A DNA stretch of 64,000 nt. It comes from Ensifer adhaerens (lineage in GTDB: Bacteria > Pseudomonadota > Alphaproteobacteria > Rhizobiales > Rhizobiaceae). A model generated the notes under the pieces. The model was given only the letters and a program-made list of their open reading frames with translations. It made no database searches and had not been told where the DNA came from. A program made the translations under genes and the position numbers. Location of the stretch: NCBI RefSeq assembly GCF_002940685.1, contig NZ_PNFP01000028.1, forward strand, positions 1 to 64,000, read 5' to 3'. Position 1 is the first letter of the stretch. The number at the start of each line of letters is the position of its first letter. Of this stretch, positions 54,248 through 63,150 are shown piece by piece.

Positions 54248-55188
54248 TCTGCCACCACCCGCGGATCGAAGAGAGGATAGAGAAGGTCGACCACCAGGTT
54301 GACGACGACATAGGAGAAGGCGACGAGCAGCAGGCAGCCCTGAATGACCGGGTAGTCGCGCTGGAAGATCGCATCGACCATCAGCCGGCCGAGGCCAGGA
54401 ATGGTGAAGACCGTCTCGATCACCGCGATGCCGCCGAGCAGATTGCCGAGGATCAGGCCGATCATCGTCCAGGTCGGGCCGAAGGCATTCTTGAAGGCAT
54501 GCCGCCAGAGAACGGCACTTTCTGAGAGACCCTTGGCGCGGGCATGGGTGATGTAGTCGAGCCGGAGCACTTCGAGCGTGGAGGCGCGCGCCATGCGGAT
54601 GATCACGCCCATCTCGTGGATGACAAGCGTCATGACCGGCAACACCATATAGAGCAGCCCGGCCTTCCAGTTCTCCGAGATCGGCACATAGCCGAGCACC
54701 GGCAGCCAGCCGAGCTTGAGACCGAAGGCGAGCAGAAGAAGAAGGCCGAGCCAGAAGGTCGGGATCGACAGAAGCACGGTCGCCGTGCCGACGAGCGCAA
54801 GGTCGGTCAGGCTGTTTTGCCGCCAGGCGGCGATGACGCCGGCCGGCACCGCAATGAGACTTGCGAGAAACACGGCGATGACGACGATCTCGGCGCTGAC
54901 GAAGAAGCGGCTGACGACCAGATGCAGCACCGGCTCTCCGGTGACGATCGATGTGCCGAAATCCCCCGAGAGGATGTTGCCGGCCCAGATGACGAATTGC
55001 TCCGGGATGCTGCGGTCGAGACCGAGCTCCGTTCGCAACGCGGCGATCTGCTGCGGCTCGGCCATGTCGCCGAGCATCAGCGCGGCAGGGTCGCCGGGAA
55101 TGAGGCGGATGAGCGTGAAGACGGCCACCGAGACGATGACAATCGTCGGTATCGCCATCACGAGGCGATTGAGAATGAACTTGATCAT
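54244..55188 (-). CDS. Dipeptide ABC transporter permease, DppB type
   Basis: 314 residues starting MIKFILNRLVMAIPTIVIV. DppB features include IRLIPGDPAALMLG, LGLDRSIPEQFVIW and the C-terminal EAA-like loop DYITHARAKGLSESAVLWRH. First gene of the operon dppB-dppC-dppDF-lactamase-like-binding protein-M20. A longer upstream frame to 55287 gives a non-membrane leader and is rejected. The 212-bp gap upstream must hold the operon promoter; I saw no clear operator. Confidence 0.92.
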   Translation of the reverse strand: MIKFILNRLVMAIPTIVIVSVAVFTLIRLIPGDPAALMLGDMAEPQQIAALRTELGLDRSIPEQFVIWAGNILSGDFGTSIVTGEPVLHLVVSRFFVSAEIVVIAVFLASLIAVPAGVIAAWRQNSLTDLALVGTATVLLSIPTFWLGLLLLLAFGLKLGWLPVLGYVPISENWKAGLLYMVLPVMTLVIHEMGVIIRMARASTLEVLRLDYITHARAKGLSESAVLWRHAFKNAFGPTWTMIGLILGNLLGGIAVIETVFTIPGLGRLMVDAIFQRDYPVIQGCLLLVAFSYVVVNLVVDLLYPLFDPRVVAE

Positions 55189-55400
55189 GGGTTCCCCGTA
55201 CTGAGGCTGGGCGCACGCGCTAGCGCGATTCTCCTGCCCGTCGGCTTTTGTTATCGAAACTATGACCGAATGAAAAAAATCGCGCAATATTATGAGTAAA
55301 CGTCATACATCTATGAAAGCGGCACGCAACTCCAACGCGGCCGGCGAGCACTGCGCGGCTGCTCTCTGGCGACGACCCTTCGCGATCGCGCTGGTGTCTG

Positions 55401-56519
55401 TCAGGTCAGATGAAGAAAATCGGCAAGCTCGCGGGCGGCGGCACCTCCCGCCCGGTTCGCACCGATGGTGGAAGCCGACGGCCCGTACCCGACGAGATGG
55501 ATCCGCGGGTCTTTTGCCACCTGCGTCGCCAGCCGACCGGTCATCAGGATACCGCCGTCAACATTGCGCAACTGGAGCGGCGCCAGGTGATCGAGCGCGC
55601 TTCTGAAGCCGGTGCTCCAGAGAATGACGTCGACGGCCAGTTCGCGGCCGTCGGCCCAGCGCACGCCGTGTTCGGTCATTTCGGCAAACATCGGCTGGCG
55701 CTCAAGCACGCCGCGTGCGCGTGCGGCAATGATCGCAGGCGTCACCGGAATGCCGGTCACGGAGACAACCGAGCCCGGCGGCAGACCGCGGCGAACGCGA
55801 TCCTCGACCATCGCCACGGCGGCGCGTCCAACGTCTGGTGTAAACGGCTCGTCGCGGAAGGCAGGCTCCTCCCGTGTTACCCAAGTGGTCGACGTCACCT
55901 TCGATATTTCATCGAGCAGCTGGATGGCGGAGATACCGCCCCCGACGACCAGCACATGCTGCCCCGCAAACTGCCCGGCCGCCTGATAATCCTTCGTGTG
56001 CAGCTGGCGTCCCTTGAAGCGTTCCGCGCCCGGATAGGGCGGAATATAGGGAGCCTCCCAGGTGCCGGTCGCGTTGATGATGCCGCGGGCGGCGTAGGCG
56101 CCGTCATCCGTCTCGACCCTGAAGCGTTCACCCCGCTCGCACACGACTTTGACAGCCACCGGCCGGCGGACCGGGAGGTCGAACGCCTTCTCATAGGCGC
56201 CGTAATATTGCGGCACCGCGACAGCCGCATGGACCTCGCCCTTGCTGGTATCGACCGCTTCGGAAAATTTCATGCCGGGAAGATCATGAATTCCGTTGAC
56301 GGTATTCAAGGTCAGCGACGGCCAGCGAAACTGCCAGGCCCCGCCCGGCTGCGGCGACTGATCGACGACAACATATTGCCTGTGAGGCGTCAGCCCGAGC
56401 CGAGCCAGATGGTAGGCGGAGGACAATCCCGCCTGCCCGGCACCGATGACGACGACATCGATCTTGCGCGCCACGCGCGCGTGCGTTTCGACAGCGACGG
56501 GCGAAGCGGCATCCGTCAT
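55401..56519 (-). CDS. Flavin-containing monooxygenase-like NAD(P)/FAD oxidoreductase
   Basis: 372 residues. The FAD-binding GAGQAGLSSAY is at about 26-36, the second dinucleotide fold VVGGGISAIQ at about 190, and the ATGTWEAPYIPPYPG segment in between resembles the FMO ATG/FATGY region. Related to CzcO-type and indole-pyruvate monooxygenases, which add oxygen to nitrogen, sulfur or carbonyl carbon. The ATG overlaps the TGA of the free-methionine-sulfoxide reductase gene, so both are made together. A sulfur-centred substrate is possible given that pairing, but unproven. Confidence 0.88.
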   Translation of the reverse strand: MTDAASPVAVETHARVARKIDVVVIGAGQAGLSSAYHLARLGLTPHRQYVVVDQSPQPGGAWQFRWPSLTLNTVNGIHDLPGMKFSEAVDTSKGEVHAAVAVPQYYGAYEKAFDLPVRRPVAVKVVCERGERFRVETDDGAYAARGIINATGTWEAPYIPPYPGAERFKGRQLHTKDYQAAGQFAGQHVLVVGGGISAIQLLDEISKVTSTTWVTREEPAFRDEPFTPDVGRAAVAMVEDRVRRGLPPGSVVSVTGIPVTPAIIAARARGVLERQPMFAEMTEHGVRWADGRELAVDVILWSTGFRSALDHLAPLQLRNVDGGILMTGRLATQVAKDPRIHLVGYGPSASTIGANRAGGAAARELADFLHLT

Positions 56520-57064
56520 CGTGCGGCCCGAAGCGAGAGCCGGCCAATCCTTGCCAGATCATCCACGGCGGCGGCTTGCGCGATCGCCGCAGCGAAGATC
56601 GCCGCGAGCTTTTCGATACCGATCCGGTCGTCGTGGTCGAAGCGCGCAGGCTCCGGGCTGTCGAGATCGATGACGCCGATCACCCGCCCGTCACGCCGGA
56701 TCGGAACGACGAGTTCCGAGCGCGAGGCCGCATCGCAGGCGATGTGACCCGGAAAGGCATGGACGTCTTCCACGAGGATCGATCGGTCTTCCTTGACGGC
56801 CGTGCCGCAGACGCCACGGCCGACGGCGATGCGCACACAGGCAGGCTTGCCCTGGAACGGCCCGAGCACGAGTTCGTCGTCGGTTTCGAGGAAATAGAAC
56901 CCCGCCCAATTGAGGCTCGGCATGGTCTGGAACATCAGCGCCGACATATTGGCCGCGTTGGCGATCAGGCCCGTCTCGCCCTGAAGCAGCGCGTCGAGCT
57001 GCTGGGCGAGTTCCGCGTAGAAAACGCCCTTGTCGCCTGCGTCGATCGCGGCTGCCTGAAACAT
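56516..57064 (-). CDS. msrC: Free methionine-(R)-sulfoxide reductase (GAF-domain fRMsr)
   Basis: 182 residues forming a single GAF domain. The three redox cysteines typical of fRMsr are present: C76 in GKPACVRIA, C86 in GRGVCGTA and C110 in HIACDAASRSEL, followed by VVPIRRDGRVIGVIDLDS. The enzyme reduces free methionine-R-sulfoxide in the cytoplasm using thioredoxin. The start at MFQAAAIDAG fits the family length; a longer frame is unrelated. It precedes and overlaps the flavin monooxygenase gene, and a LysR gene lies upstream on the same strand. Confidence 0.9.
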   Translation of the reverse strand: MFQAAAIDAGDKGVFYAELAQQLDALLQGETGLIANAANMSALMFQTMPSLNWAGFYFLETDDELVLGPFQGKPACVRIAVGRGVCGTAVKEDRSILVEDVHAFPGHIACDAASRSELVVPIRRDGRVIGVIDLDSPEPARFDHDDRIGIEKLAAIFAAAIAQAAAVDDLARIGRLSLRAAR

Positions 57065-57161
57065 GATCTCATTCACTCTTCTGTTCGTTTCGTCCGAAGA
57101 CGTAGTGTCGCTCCGGCCATATTGCCAATGGCGCCATGCCCGCAGCCGACAGGCCATCGTC

Positions 57162-58088
57162 TCACGGCTGCTGCGAAGCGGCGACCTGCCGCTTCAGGCA
57201 GTCGATCATCGCCTGCGCCGCAAGCGACAGGGGGACGCCTGCCGCGGTGGCGACGCCGAAATCCTGGGTGAGATGCGGCGAAAAAGGACGAATCTCGATC
57301 GGCAGGTGGCGATGCAGGTTGGCAAAGAAACTGCTGATGATCGCGACCCCGAGGCCATAGGCCGCATAGGCGCAGGCCGAGCTGTTGCTGTGGGTCTCGA
57401 TCTTGACCTTCTGCGGCACGCCAGCCTTGCGGAAGATCTCGTCGAGCATCACCCGCGTCGGTCGGCGGCGGCCGATCAGGATCAAGGGCACGCCGCGCAA
57501 CTCCTTGGGCGTCACGGTTTCGTGCGCCGAAAGCGCATGCCCCTTTTCCATGACGCAGACGCTGACGCCGGTCGCGACCGGCTGCATTTCGAGGCCAGCA
57601 CTCAGTTGCCCCTCGTAACGCAGGAAGCCGAAATCGATGACGCGCTGCTCGACCAGCCGGGCGATCGCGACCGTCGTGTCGAAAAACGTCTCGACCCGTA
57701 CACCGGGAAAATCCCGGGCGTAGTCGGCGAGCATCGCCGGGGCGAAGGTTTCGGACATGCTGTTCGGCAGGCCGATGCGCACGACCTCAGGCCCGACGGC
57801 ACCGCTGCGCAGATCCTGCGCCAGATTGGTGAAGCGGTCGATGCCGAGCAGAATGTGCTCTGCATCCTCGGCGAGCTTCACCGCCTCGGGCGTCGCAATC
57901 AGCCGGCCCTTGTCGCGGGCAAAAAGCGTCAGCGACAACTCCTCTTCGAGTTGCTGCAAAAGCCGGCTGACGCCGGACTGGCTGAGCCCCATGGTCTTGG
58001 CGGCAGCGATCGTCGACCCTGTCGCCAACAGCGTGCGCAGCACTTCCAATTGTCGAAAATTCACGCCGCCCCCGGTCCGCTCGAACAT
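57162..58088 (-). CDS. LysR-family transcriptional regulator
   Basis: 308 residues from the ATG at 58088, or 300 from a GTG at 58064, where the family pattern starts (VNFRQLEVLRTLLATGS). The helix-turn-helix has AAAKTMGLSQSGVSRLLQQLEEEL, given here in part as LSQSGVSRLLQQLEEE, and the effector domain follows from VVRIGLPNSMS. CysB/GbpR-like features such as a long SNSSACAYAAYGLGVAI segment are present, but the subgroup is unclear. It may regulate the downstream msrC and monooxygenase genes, from which it is separated by 97 bp. Confidence 0.9.
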   Translation of the reverse strand: MFERTGGGVNFRQLEVLRTLLATGSTIAAAKTMGLSQSGVSRLLQQLEEELSLTLFARDKGRLIATPEAVKLAEDAEHILLGIDRFTNLAQDLRSGAVGPEVVRIGLPNSMSETFAPAMLADYARDFPGVRVETFFDTTVAIARLVEQRVIDFGFLRYEGQLSAGLEMQPVATGVSVCVMEKGHALSAHETVTPKELRGVPLILIGRRRPTRVMLDEIFRKAGVPQKVKIETHSNSSACAYAAYGLGVAIISSFFANLHRHLPIEIRPFSPHLTQDFGVATAAGVPLSLAAQAMIDCLKRQVAASQQP

Positions 58089-58186
58089 CCGCTTGCTCTC
58101 TCCCCCCGTGTTTACGGGAAGGCGCACCGGCAAGGAAGGGCTATGGAACCGGGCGCAACGAATTAGCCTGTGGCCCGCCCGCGGAT

Positions 58187-58210
58187 GAGGAGCGCGCGAG
58201 CGCGCTCCTC
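58187..58210. terminator. GC-rich hairpin after the 128-residue orphan gene
   Basis: GAGGAGCGCG pairs with CGCGCTCCTC, giving a stem of about 10 bp and a 4-nt loop, 14 bp past the stop of the orphan gene at 58224. There is no T tract on either strand, so it may be a weak or Rho-dependent end. Confidence 0.5.
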
Positions 58211-58223
58211 TTGGCACTATCGA

Positions 58224-58610
58224 TCAGGCGCCGGCATGCAGCGGATGATTGAAGCGCTCGGCAAAGACCTCGATCGAGCCGCTGCCGAAGCTGCGCAGCT
58301 GTCGCCGCGTCAGCACAGACATGACACGCGCCGCCGTCGAGACGGTCATGGCGTCGAGCGGTCCTTCACCGCTCCAGGGCTTGTTCAGCCTGTCCGTGAC
58401 GATGCCGATGAGGTTTGCCGGCATGATGTCGGTGCAAGGTTTCATCCAGTCGAAGACCTCGCTGATCGGAATGCGCTTGCCTTCGAACGCAACGATGGGC
58501 TCGGGCATGTTGGCGCCCCAGTCATCATAGGCCTCCAGAGCATCACGAAACAGGTTCTGCAGCGTGATGGAGGCGTGCCCTTCATGGAGAGCAGGCAGGA
58601 AATTCGTCAT
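58224..58610 (-). CDS. Hypothetical protein, 128 residues
   Basis: The ATG at 58610 has AAGGAG seven bases upstream, which supports a real gene. The product starts MTNFLPALHEGHASITLQNL, has no signal peptide or membrane segment and one cysteine (KPCTDIMPAN). It seems a small soluble protein with mixed helix; no family is recognised. It lies upstream of the LysR gene on the same strand but a hairpin separates them. The 396-bp gap on its 5' side separates it from the divergent SfnB-type gene. Confidence 0.65.
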   Translation of the reverse strand: MTNFLPALHEGHASITLQNLFRDALEAYDDWGANMPEPIVAFEGKRIPISEVFDWMKPCTDIMPANLIGIVTDRLNKPWSGEGPLDAMTVSTAARVMSVLTRRQLRSFGSGSIEVFAERFNHPLHAGA

Positions 58611-59006
58611 TTGTGTCTCCTTCAGTGGTTAAGGCCGGGAAACGCGAATGGCCAATTCTGTCAGCATGTATTTGTGTTCGTGCCGGGTGGCCGATACTCT
58701 CAGGCCACGCGACGGGTCAAACTGCAGGCGATGAGGCAAATGCACAAATCGGGTGATGGTTCCCTGAGCCGCAGTCAATTTTGGCGGGAAATCGGCAGGC
58801 ATACACGCCGCCTACCGTCACCGGGATCTTGTTTCCCGGCCTTCCCCCGAATCGATTTTACCCATCCAGCCCCGAAGGTAAACACCAAGTCGCCCTCGCG
58901 GCCGAAACGAAATACTCAATTCGATAATTTCTATAGAATATACTATCTTACCCGATCAGGCCAGATAATTCACTGATATGCACCTCAATCGACAGGGAGC
59001 AGTCAC
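58611..59006. promoter_or_regulatory. Divergent intergenic region upstream of SfnB-type gene
   Basis: A 396-bp stretch without a gene. It contains a hairpin GTGGCC-N10-GGCCAC near 58687-58708 and, close to the SfnB-type gene, the AT-rich element at 58923-58947 centred on the palindrome TTCTATAGAA (58929-58938). The 11-mer TCTATAGAATA in it recurs in the same orientation upstream of the flavoprotein gene at 63007. It probably holds the promoter and regulator site for the organosulfur genes. Confidence 0.5.
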
Positions 59007-60224
59007 ATGGGAACGATCTCGCGGCTTTCCGAGAAAACAAGGGCCCCGGCGCACCGGATCGAAAGCGAGGAAGAGGCGCTGTCGATCGCACGCGAGCTGG
59101 CGGCGGAATTTGCAGGGAGTGCCAACGAGCGGGACACGGATCGCATTCTGCCCTTCGACGAGCTCGATGCGCTGGCCCAGTCCGGCCTGCTCGCGATCAC
59201 CGTGCCGCCGGAATATGACGGCATCGACGTCTCCAATGCCGTTCTCGCCGAGATCACCGCCATCCTTTCGGAAGCAGACTCCTCGATCGGCCAGATCCCG
59301 CAGAACCATTTCTACATTCTGGAAGCCCTGCGCAACGATGGCACCGAGGAGCAGAAGGCCTTCTTCTTCGGCCGGGCGCTCGCCGGCGACCGCTTCGGCA
59401 ACGCCCTTTCCGAGCGCGGCACGAAGACCGTCGGCGACTATGAAACGCGGCTTAGCCCCGACGGCCCCGGATTCCGGCTGAACGGGCGCAAGTATTATTC
59501 GACCGGCGTGCTCTTTGCCGAATGGATCGTCGTCTTCGCCCTCGATCCCAACGACAAGCTGACGATGGCCTTCGTACCGCGCGGCGTTGAAGGGTTGCAG
59601 ATCATCGACGACTGGGACGGCTTCGGCCAGCGCACGACCGGCAGCGGCACGACCGTGCTGCAGAATGTCTATGTCGCCGCCGACGCGGTGGTGCGCCATC
59701 ACCGCGGTTTCGAACGGCCGACGACGATCGGCTCCGTCGGCCAGATCATCCATGCCGGCATCGACCTCGGGATTGCCCGGGCGGCTTTTGCCGAGATGCT
59801 GGATTTCGTGCGCAACCACGCCCGTCCCTGGATGGACAGCGGCGCAGAAAGGGCGGCCGACGATCCCCTGACCATCGCCCGCATCGGCCAGCTCGCCATC
59901 CGCCTGGAGGCGGCAACCGCAACCGTCGAGCGCGCCGGCAAGAAGGTCGACGTCGCCCAGATCAACGGCACCGAGGAAAGCGTGATCGAGGCGACGCTTG
60001 CCGTTGCCGCGGCCAAGGTCCTGACGACCGAGATCGCCCTGGACGCGAGCAACACGCTCTTCGAACTCGCCGGCACCGCATCGACGAAGATCGGCCTCAA
60101 CCTCGACCGCCACTGGCGCAATGCCCGCACCCACACGCTGCACGACCCGGTGCGCTGGAAGCATCACGTCGTCGGCAACTACCACCTGAACGGCATCAAG
60201 CCGCCGAAGAACGGCGCACTCTGA
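59007..60224 (+). CDS. SfnB-type acyl-CoA dehydrogenase-like flavoprotein
   Basis: 405 residues. It has the acyl-CoA dehydrogenase fold with ALAQSGLLAITVPPEYDG at the N-terminal domain, a middle beta domain (FGNALSERGTKT, KYYSTGVLFAEW), and the C-terminal HWRNARTHTLHDPVRWKHH typical of the SfnB/DszC group. These are FMN/FAD-dependent oxygenases or oxidoreductases acting on sulfur or amine compounds (sulfone monooxygenation, dibenzothiophene oxidation). It is followed 79 bp later by an NtaA/DszA-type monooxygenase gene, a pairing usual in sulfur-scavenging loci. Confidence 0.88.
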   Translation: MGTISRLSEKTRAPAHRIESEEEALSIARELAAEFAGSANERDTDRILPFDELDALAQSGLLAITVPPEYDGIDVSNAVLAEITAILSEADSSIGQIPQNHFYILEALRNDGTEEQKAFFFGRALAGDRFGNALSERGTKTVGDYETRLSPDGPGFRLNGRKYYSTGVLFAEWIVVFALDPNDKLTMAFVPRGVEGLQIIDDWDGFGQRTTGSGTTVLQNVYVAADAVVRHHRGFERPTTIGSVGQIIHAGIDLGIARAAFAEMLDFVRNHARPWMDSGAERAADDPLTIARIGQLAIRLEAATATVERAGKKVDVAQINGTEESVIEATLAVAAAKVLTTEIALDASNTLFELAGTASTKIGLNLDRHWRNARTHTLHDPVRWKHHVVGNYHLNGIKPPKNGAL

Positions 60225-60303
60225 GCCCAACGACCGCGCGCGATCGGCCCGAGGCGCGACCGGCGCTTCGGGCAACGCCCAACCTTGCCCGAAGGAGAGC
60301 CCC

Positions 60304-61701
60304 ATGAGCCGCGAAATCCGGCTGAACGCCTTTGACATGAACTGCGTCGGCCACCAATCGCCGGGGCTTTGGACCCACCCGCGCGACCAGTCCTTTCGCT
60401 ACAAGGATCTCGACTACTGGGTGCATCTGGCAAAGACCCTCGAGCGCGGCAAGTTCGATGGCCTGTTCATCGCCGACGTGCTCGGCGTCTATGACGTGCT
60501 GAACGGCAATGTCGACGCAGCCCTTCGGCATTCGGCCCAGGTGCCGGTCAACGACCCGCTGCAGCTGGTGCCGACCATGGCTCACGAGACCGAACATCTC
60601 GGCTTCGGGCTGACGGCATCGCTCTCCTTCGAACACCCTTACACCTTCGCCCGTCGCCTCTCGACACTCGACCACCTGACCCGCGGCCGAGTCGGCTGGA
60701 ACATCGTCACCTCCTACCTCAACAGCGGCGCGCTCAACGTCGGCCAGGCGCAGCAGGCGCGCCACGACGACCGCTATGACCTCGCCGAGGAATATCTGGA
60801 GGTCTGCTACAAGCTCTGGGAAGGAAGCTGGGAGGACGGCGCGGTCGTCCGCGACCGGGCGACCGGCATCTTCACCCATCCCGACAAGGTGCACCCGATC
60901 AACCATCATGGCCGCCACTTCACCGTTCCCGGCATTCACCTCAGCGAACCGTCGCCGCAGCGCACGCCGGTGCTCTACCAGGCCGGGTCCTCGAGCCGGG
61001 GCAAGGACTTTGCCGGTGCCCACGCCGAATGCATCTTCGTCGCCGCACCGTCGAAGACGGTGCTCAAGCGCTATGTCGCCAATGTCCGCGAGGCGGCAGC
61101 GCGCGCCGGCCGCAACCCGCGCGAAATCCTCGCCTTCAACCTGCAGACGGTGATCCTCGGCGAAACCGACGCGGAGGCGAAGAAGAAGTTCGACGAGTAC
61201 CGCAGCCACGTCTCCTACGAGGGTGCCTTGGCGCTGATTTCCGGCTGGACGGGCATCGATTTCGGGCAGTTCGCGCCGGACGAGCCGCTGCGCCACCGCT
61301 ACACCAATGCGGTGCAATCGGCGGTCGAGACCTTCACGACCATCGACCCGGACCGGGTGTGGACCGTGCGCGAGATGGCCGACTGGGTGGGCATCGGCGG
61401 CTTCGGTCCGGTCTTCGTCGGCTCGCCCGCAACGGTCGCCGATCTGCTGCAGGAATGGGTCGAGGACACCGATGTCGACGGCTTCAATCTCGCCTATGCG
61501 GTCACGCCCGAGAGCTTCGAGGACACGGTTGACCTGCTGGTGCCGGAACTGCAGAGGCGCGGCGTCTACAAGACCGACTATCGGACGGGAACGCTCCGGG
61601 AAAAACTCTTCGGCGCGGGCCCGAGGCTTGCAGCACCGCACCCGGGCGCGGGCTACCGCGACCTCGCCGCGCAGCGGCATGCGATCGCGGCCTCCGCCTG
61701 A
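60304..61701 (+). CDS. NtaA/SnaA/DszA-type FMN-dependent monooxygenase
   Basis: 465 residues of the bacterial luciferase-like fold. Family segments are LNAFDMNCVGHQSPGLWTHP, RGKFDGLFIADVLGVYD, HLTRGRVGWNIVTSYL and VLYQAGSSSRGKDFAG. Members use reduced flavin from a separate reductase to cleave C-N or C-S bonds of chelators, sulfones or sulfonates. No flavin reductase gene is in this window. It follows the SfnB-type gene and ends before a strong bidirectional terminator. Confidence 0.92.
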   Translation: MSREIRLNAFDMNCVGHQSPGLWTHPRDQSFRYKDLDYWVHLAKTLERGKFDGLFIADVLGVYDVLNGNVDAALRHSAQVPVNDPLQLVPTMAHETEHLGFGLTASLSFEHPYTFARRLSTLDHLTRGRVGWNIVTSYLNSGALNVGQAQQARHDDRYDLAEEYLEVCYKLWEGSWEDGAVVRDRATGIFTHPDKVHPINHHGRHFTVPGIHLSEPSPQRTPVLYQAGSSSRGKDFAGAHAECIFVAAPSKTVLKRYVANVREAAARAGRNPREILAFNLQTVILGETDAEAKKKFDEYRSHVSYEGALALISGWTGIDFGQFAPDEPLRHRYTNAVQSAVETFTTIDPDRVWTVREMADWVGIGGFGPVFVGSPATVADLLQEWVEDTDVDGFNLAYAVTPESFEDTVDLLVPELQRRGVYKTDYRTGTLREKLFGAGPRLAAPHPGAGYRDLAAQRHAIAASA

Positions 61702-61716
61702 ACGAAGACATCAAAG

Positions 61717-61750
61717 AAACGCCGCCGGAACTTTTGTTCAGGCGGCGTTT
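61717..61750. terminator. Bidirectional terminator between monooxygenase and flavoprotein genes
   Basis: AAACGCCGCCGGAAC (61717-61731) pairs with GTTCAGGCGGCGTTT (61736-61750) with a single mismatch and a TTTT loop. It is flanked by TTC on the plus side and a T-rich end on the minus side. It lies between the convergent genes ending at 61701 and 61781. Confidence 0.88.
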
Positions 61751-61780
61751 TTCTAGGCACAGGCACCCTATGCGTCAGTT

Positions 61781-63007
61781 TCAGCTGTAGAGGCTTACCG
61801 GCGGGATGCGCCCGTTGAGCGCGAAGTCGCCGACCTCGCGGGCTTTGTAGGCGACCGGATCGTGCAGCGTGTGGGTGCGGACATTGCGCCAGTAGCGGTC
61901 GAAGCGATAGTGCCCGGCCGTGGCGCGCGCGCCCATCAATTCGAACACCCTTGCCGTCACGTCGAGCGCTACATGGGTCGAATGAACCTTGGCCGCATAG
62001 GCCTCGATCGCCGCCGCGCCCCGCGCCTCGGCCGTGACAGAACTGCCCTTTGACAAGGCCGCTTCAACTGCTACGGCTGCCGCATCGGCGAGCGCGACCG
62101 ACGCCTTCAGCTTTGCCTGGAGCTCACCGATCGCTTCGAGAATATAGGGGTCGTCGCCGGCGCGTTCGACGCCCGATGTCACCCAGGGGCGCGTCGTTTG
62201 GCGGACGTAATCGAGCGCCGACGCGAGCGCCCCTTCGGCCGTGCCGAGATAGAAGTTGACGAAGACGAGCTGGATCAGCGGCGTGTTGAAGGTCGCCTGC
62301 ACCGGTGGCGGATCCAAGGGATCGGCAAGCGGCTGGATGAAGTCGCGCCCATAGACCGGAAAGTCGCGGAACTCGACGCTGCCGCTGTCCGACAGCCGCT
62401 GGCCGATATTGTCCCAGTCGTCGTTGACGACATAGCCGGGGCGGTCGGTGGGCACGACGAAATTGGCGATCTTGCCGTCGAGCGTGGCATTGACGTTGAT
62501 GCGGTCGGAGACATGTGCCCCGGTCGAAAACGTCTTGCGGCCGTTGAGCACATAGTGACCGCCGCGCCGCTCCAGCGTCAGGCCGGGATCGCGCGGATTG
62601 ACGGCTGCACCCCAGTAGAGCTGCCGTTCGACGGTCTCGGCGCCCAGCACCCAGGCCTGTCGGGGATCGGCCGCGGCCCAATAGATGTACTGGCTGTTGA
62701 CGTAGTGGTAACCCAGCAATTGCCCGATCGAGCTTTCGCCGCGCGCGAGAATGCGCACCAGCCGCAGCCCGTCGACCCAGCTCAAACCGGCCCCGCCGAT
62801 CTCCGGCGAATGCAGCGCCGCCAGGAGGCCGGCCTGGCGGAGCGCCTCGATCTCCTGGCGCGGCGGCGCCCCCACCCGGTCAAGCTCGGCGCCCCGCCGG
62901 GCAAGATCGTTTGACAACGCCTCGGCGCGGGCAAACAGATCCCGGCGCCTTTCGTCGTGCTCGGCATTCACCGGCGCCGGTTCCCTGAGAAAGTGTACGT
63001 TGCTCAT
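61781..63007 (-). CDS. DszC-type acyl-CoA dehydrogenase-like flavin monooxygenase
   Basis: 408 residues. It is a relative of the SfnB-type protein at 59007-60224, with corresponding segments ALRQAGLLAALHSPEIGG, GRKTFSTGAHVSD, WDNIGQRLSDSG and the C-terminal YWRNVRTHTLHDPVAYKARE. The middle part ESSIGQLLGYHYVNSQYIYW favours DszC-like oxygenases. It probably hydroxylates a sulfur- or nitrogen-containing compound with reduced flavin. Convergent with the NtaA-type gene; the two transcripts share an upstream 11-mer element. Confidence 0.88.
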   Translation of the reverse strand: MSNVHFLREPAPVNAEHDERRRDLFARAEALSNDLARRGAELDRVGAPPRQEIEALRQAGLLAALHSPEIGGAGLSWVDGLRLVRILARGESSIGQLLGYHYVNSQYIYWAAADPRQAWVLGAETVERQLYWGAAVNPRDPGLTLERRGGHYVLNGRKTFSTGAHVSDRINVNATLDGKIANFVVPTDRPGYVVNDDWDNIGQRLSDSGSVEFRDFPVYGRDFIQPLADPLDPPPVQATFNTPLIQLVFVNFYLGTAEGALASALDYVRQTTRPWVTSGVERAGDDPYILEAIGELQAKLKASVALADAAAVAVEAALSKGSSVTAEARGAAAIEAYAAKVHSTHVALDVTARVFELMGARATAGHYRFDRYWRNVRTHTLHDPVAYKAREVGDFALNGRIPPVSLYS

Positions 63008-63042
63008 CCGCCTCTCCTTGGTTGAAGCGAGATAATGAACTT

Positions 63043-63053
63043 ATTCTATAGAC
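63043..63053 (-). promoter_or_regulatory. TCTATAGAATA element upstream of the DszC-type gene
   Basis: On the minus strand TCTATAGAATA lies 36 bp before the start at 63007. The identical 11-mer in the same gene-relative orientation is at 58930-58940, 67 bp before the SfnB-type gene. It is AT-rich and could be part of a promoter or a common regulator site. Confidence 0.45.
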
Positions 63054-63150
63054 AATAACAGCAAATGGGTTCCGACTTCGACGGAAGGCCGAGAAAGTCC
63101 TACCCGCCCAGCCGACGTCCCACCCCGCCAAGGCAACGAGGCCATCCAGC

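Noticed and set aside
58696-58705. ACTCTCAGGC, resembling a conserved piece of glycine riboswitches
   Set aside because: The matching GGAGAG-type strand and the GCCGAAGG-like core are missing, and the motif is better explained as the loop of a simple GTGGCC/GGCCAC hairpin. The downstream gene is also not a glycine gene.
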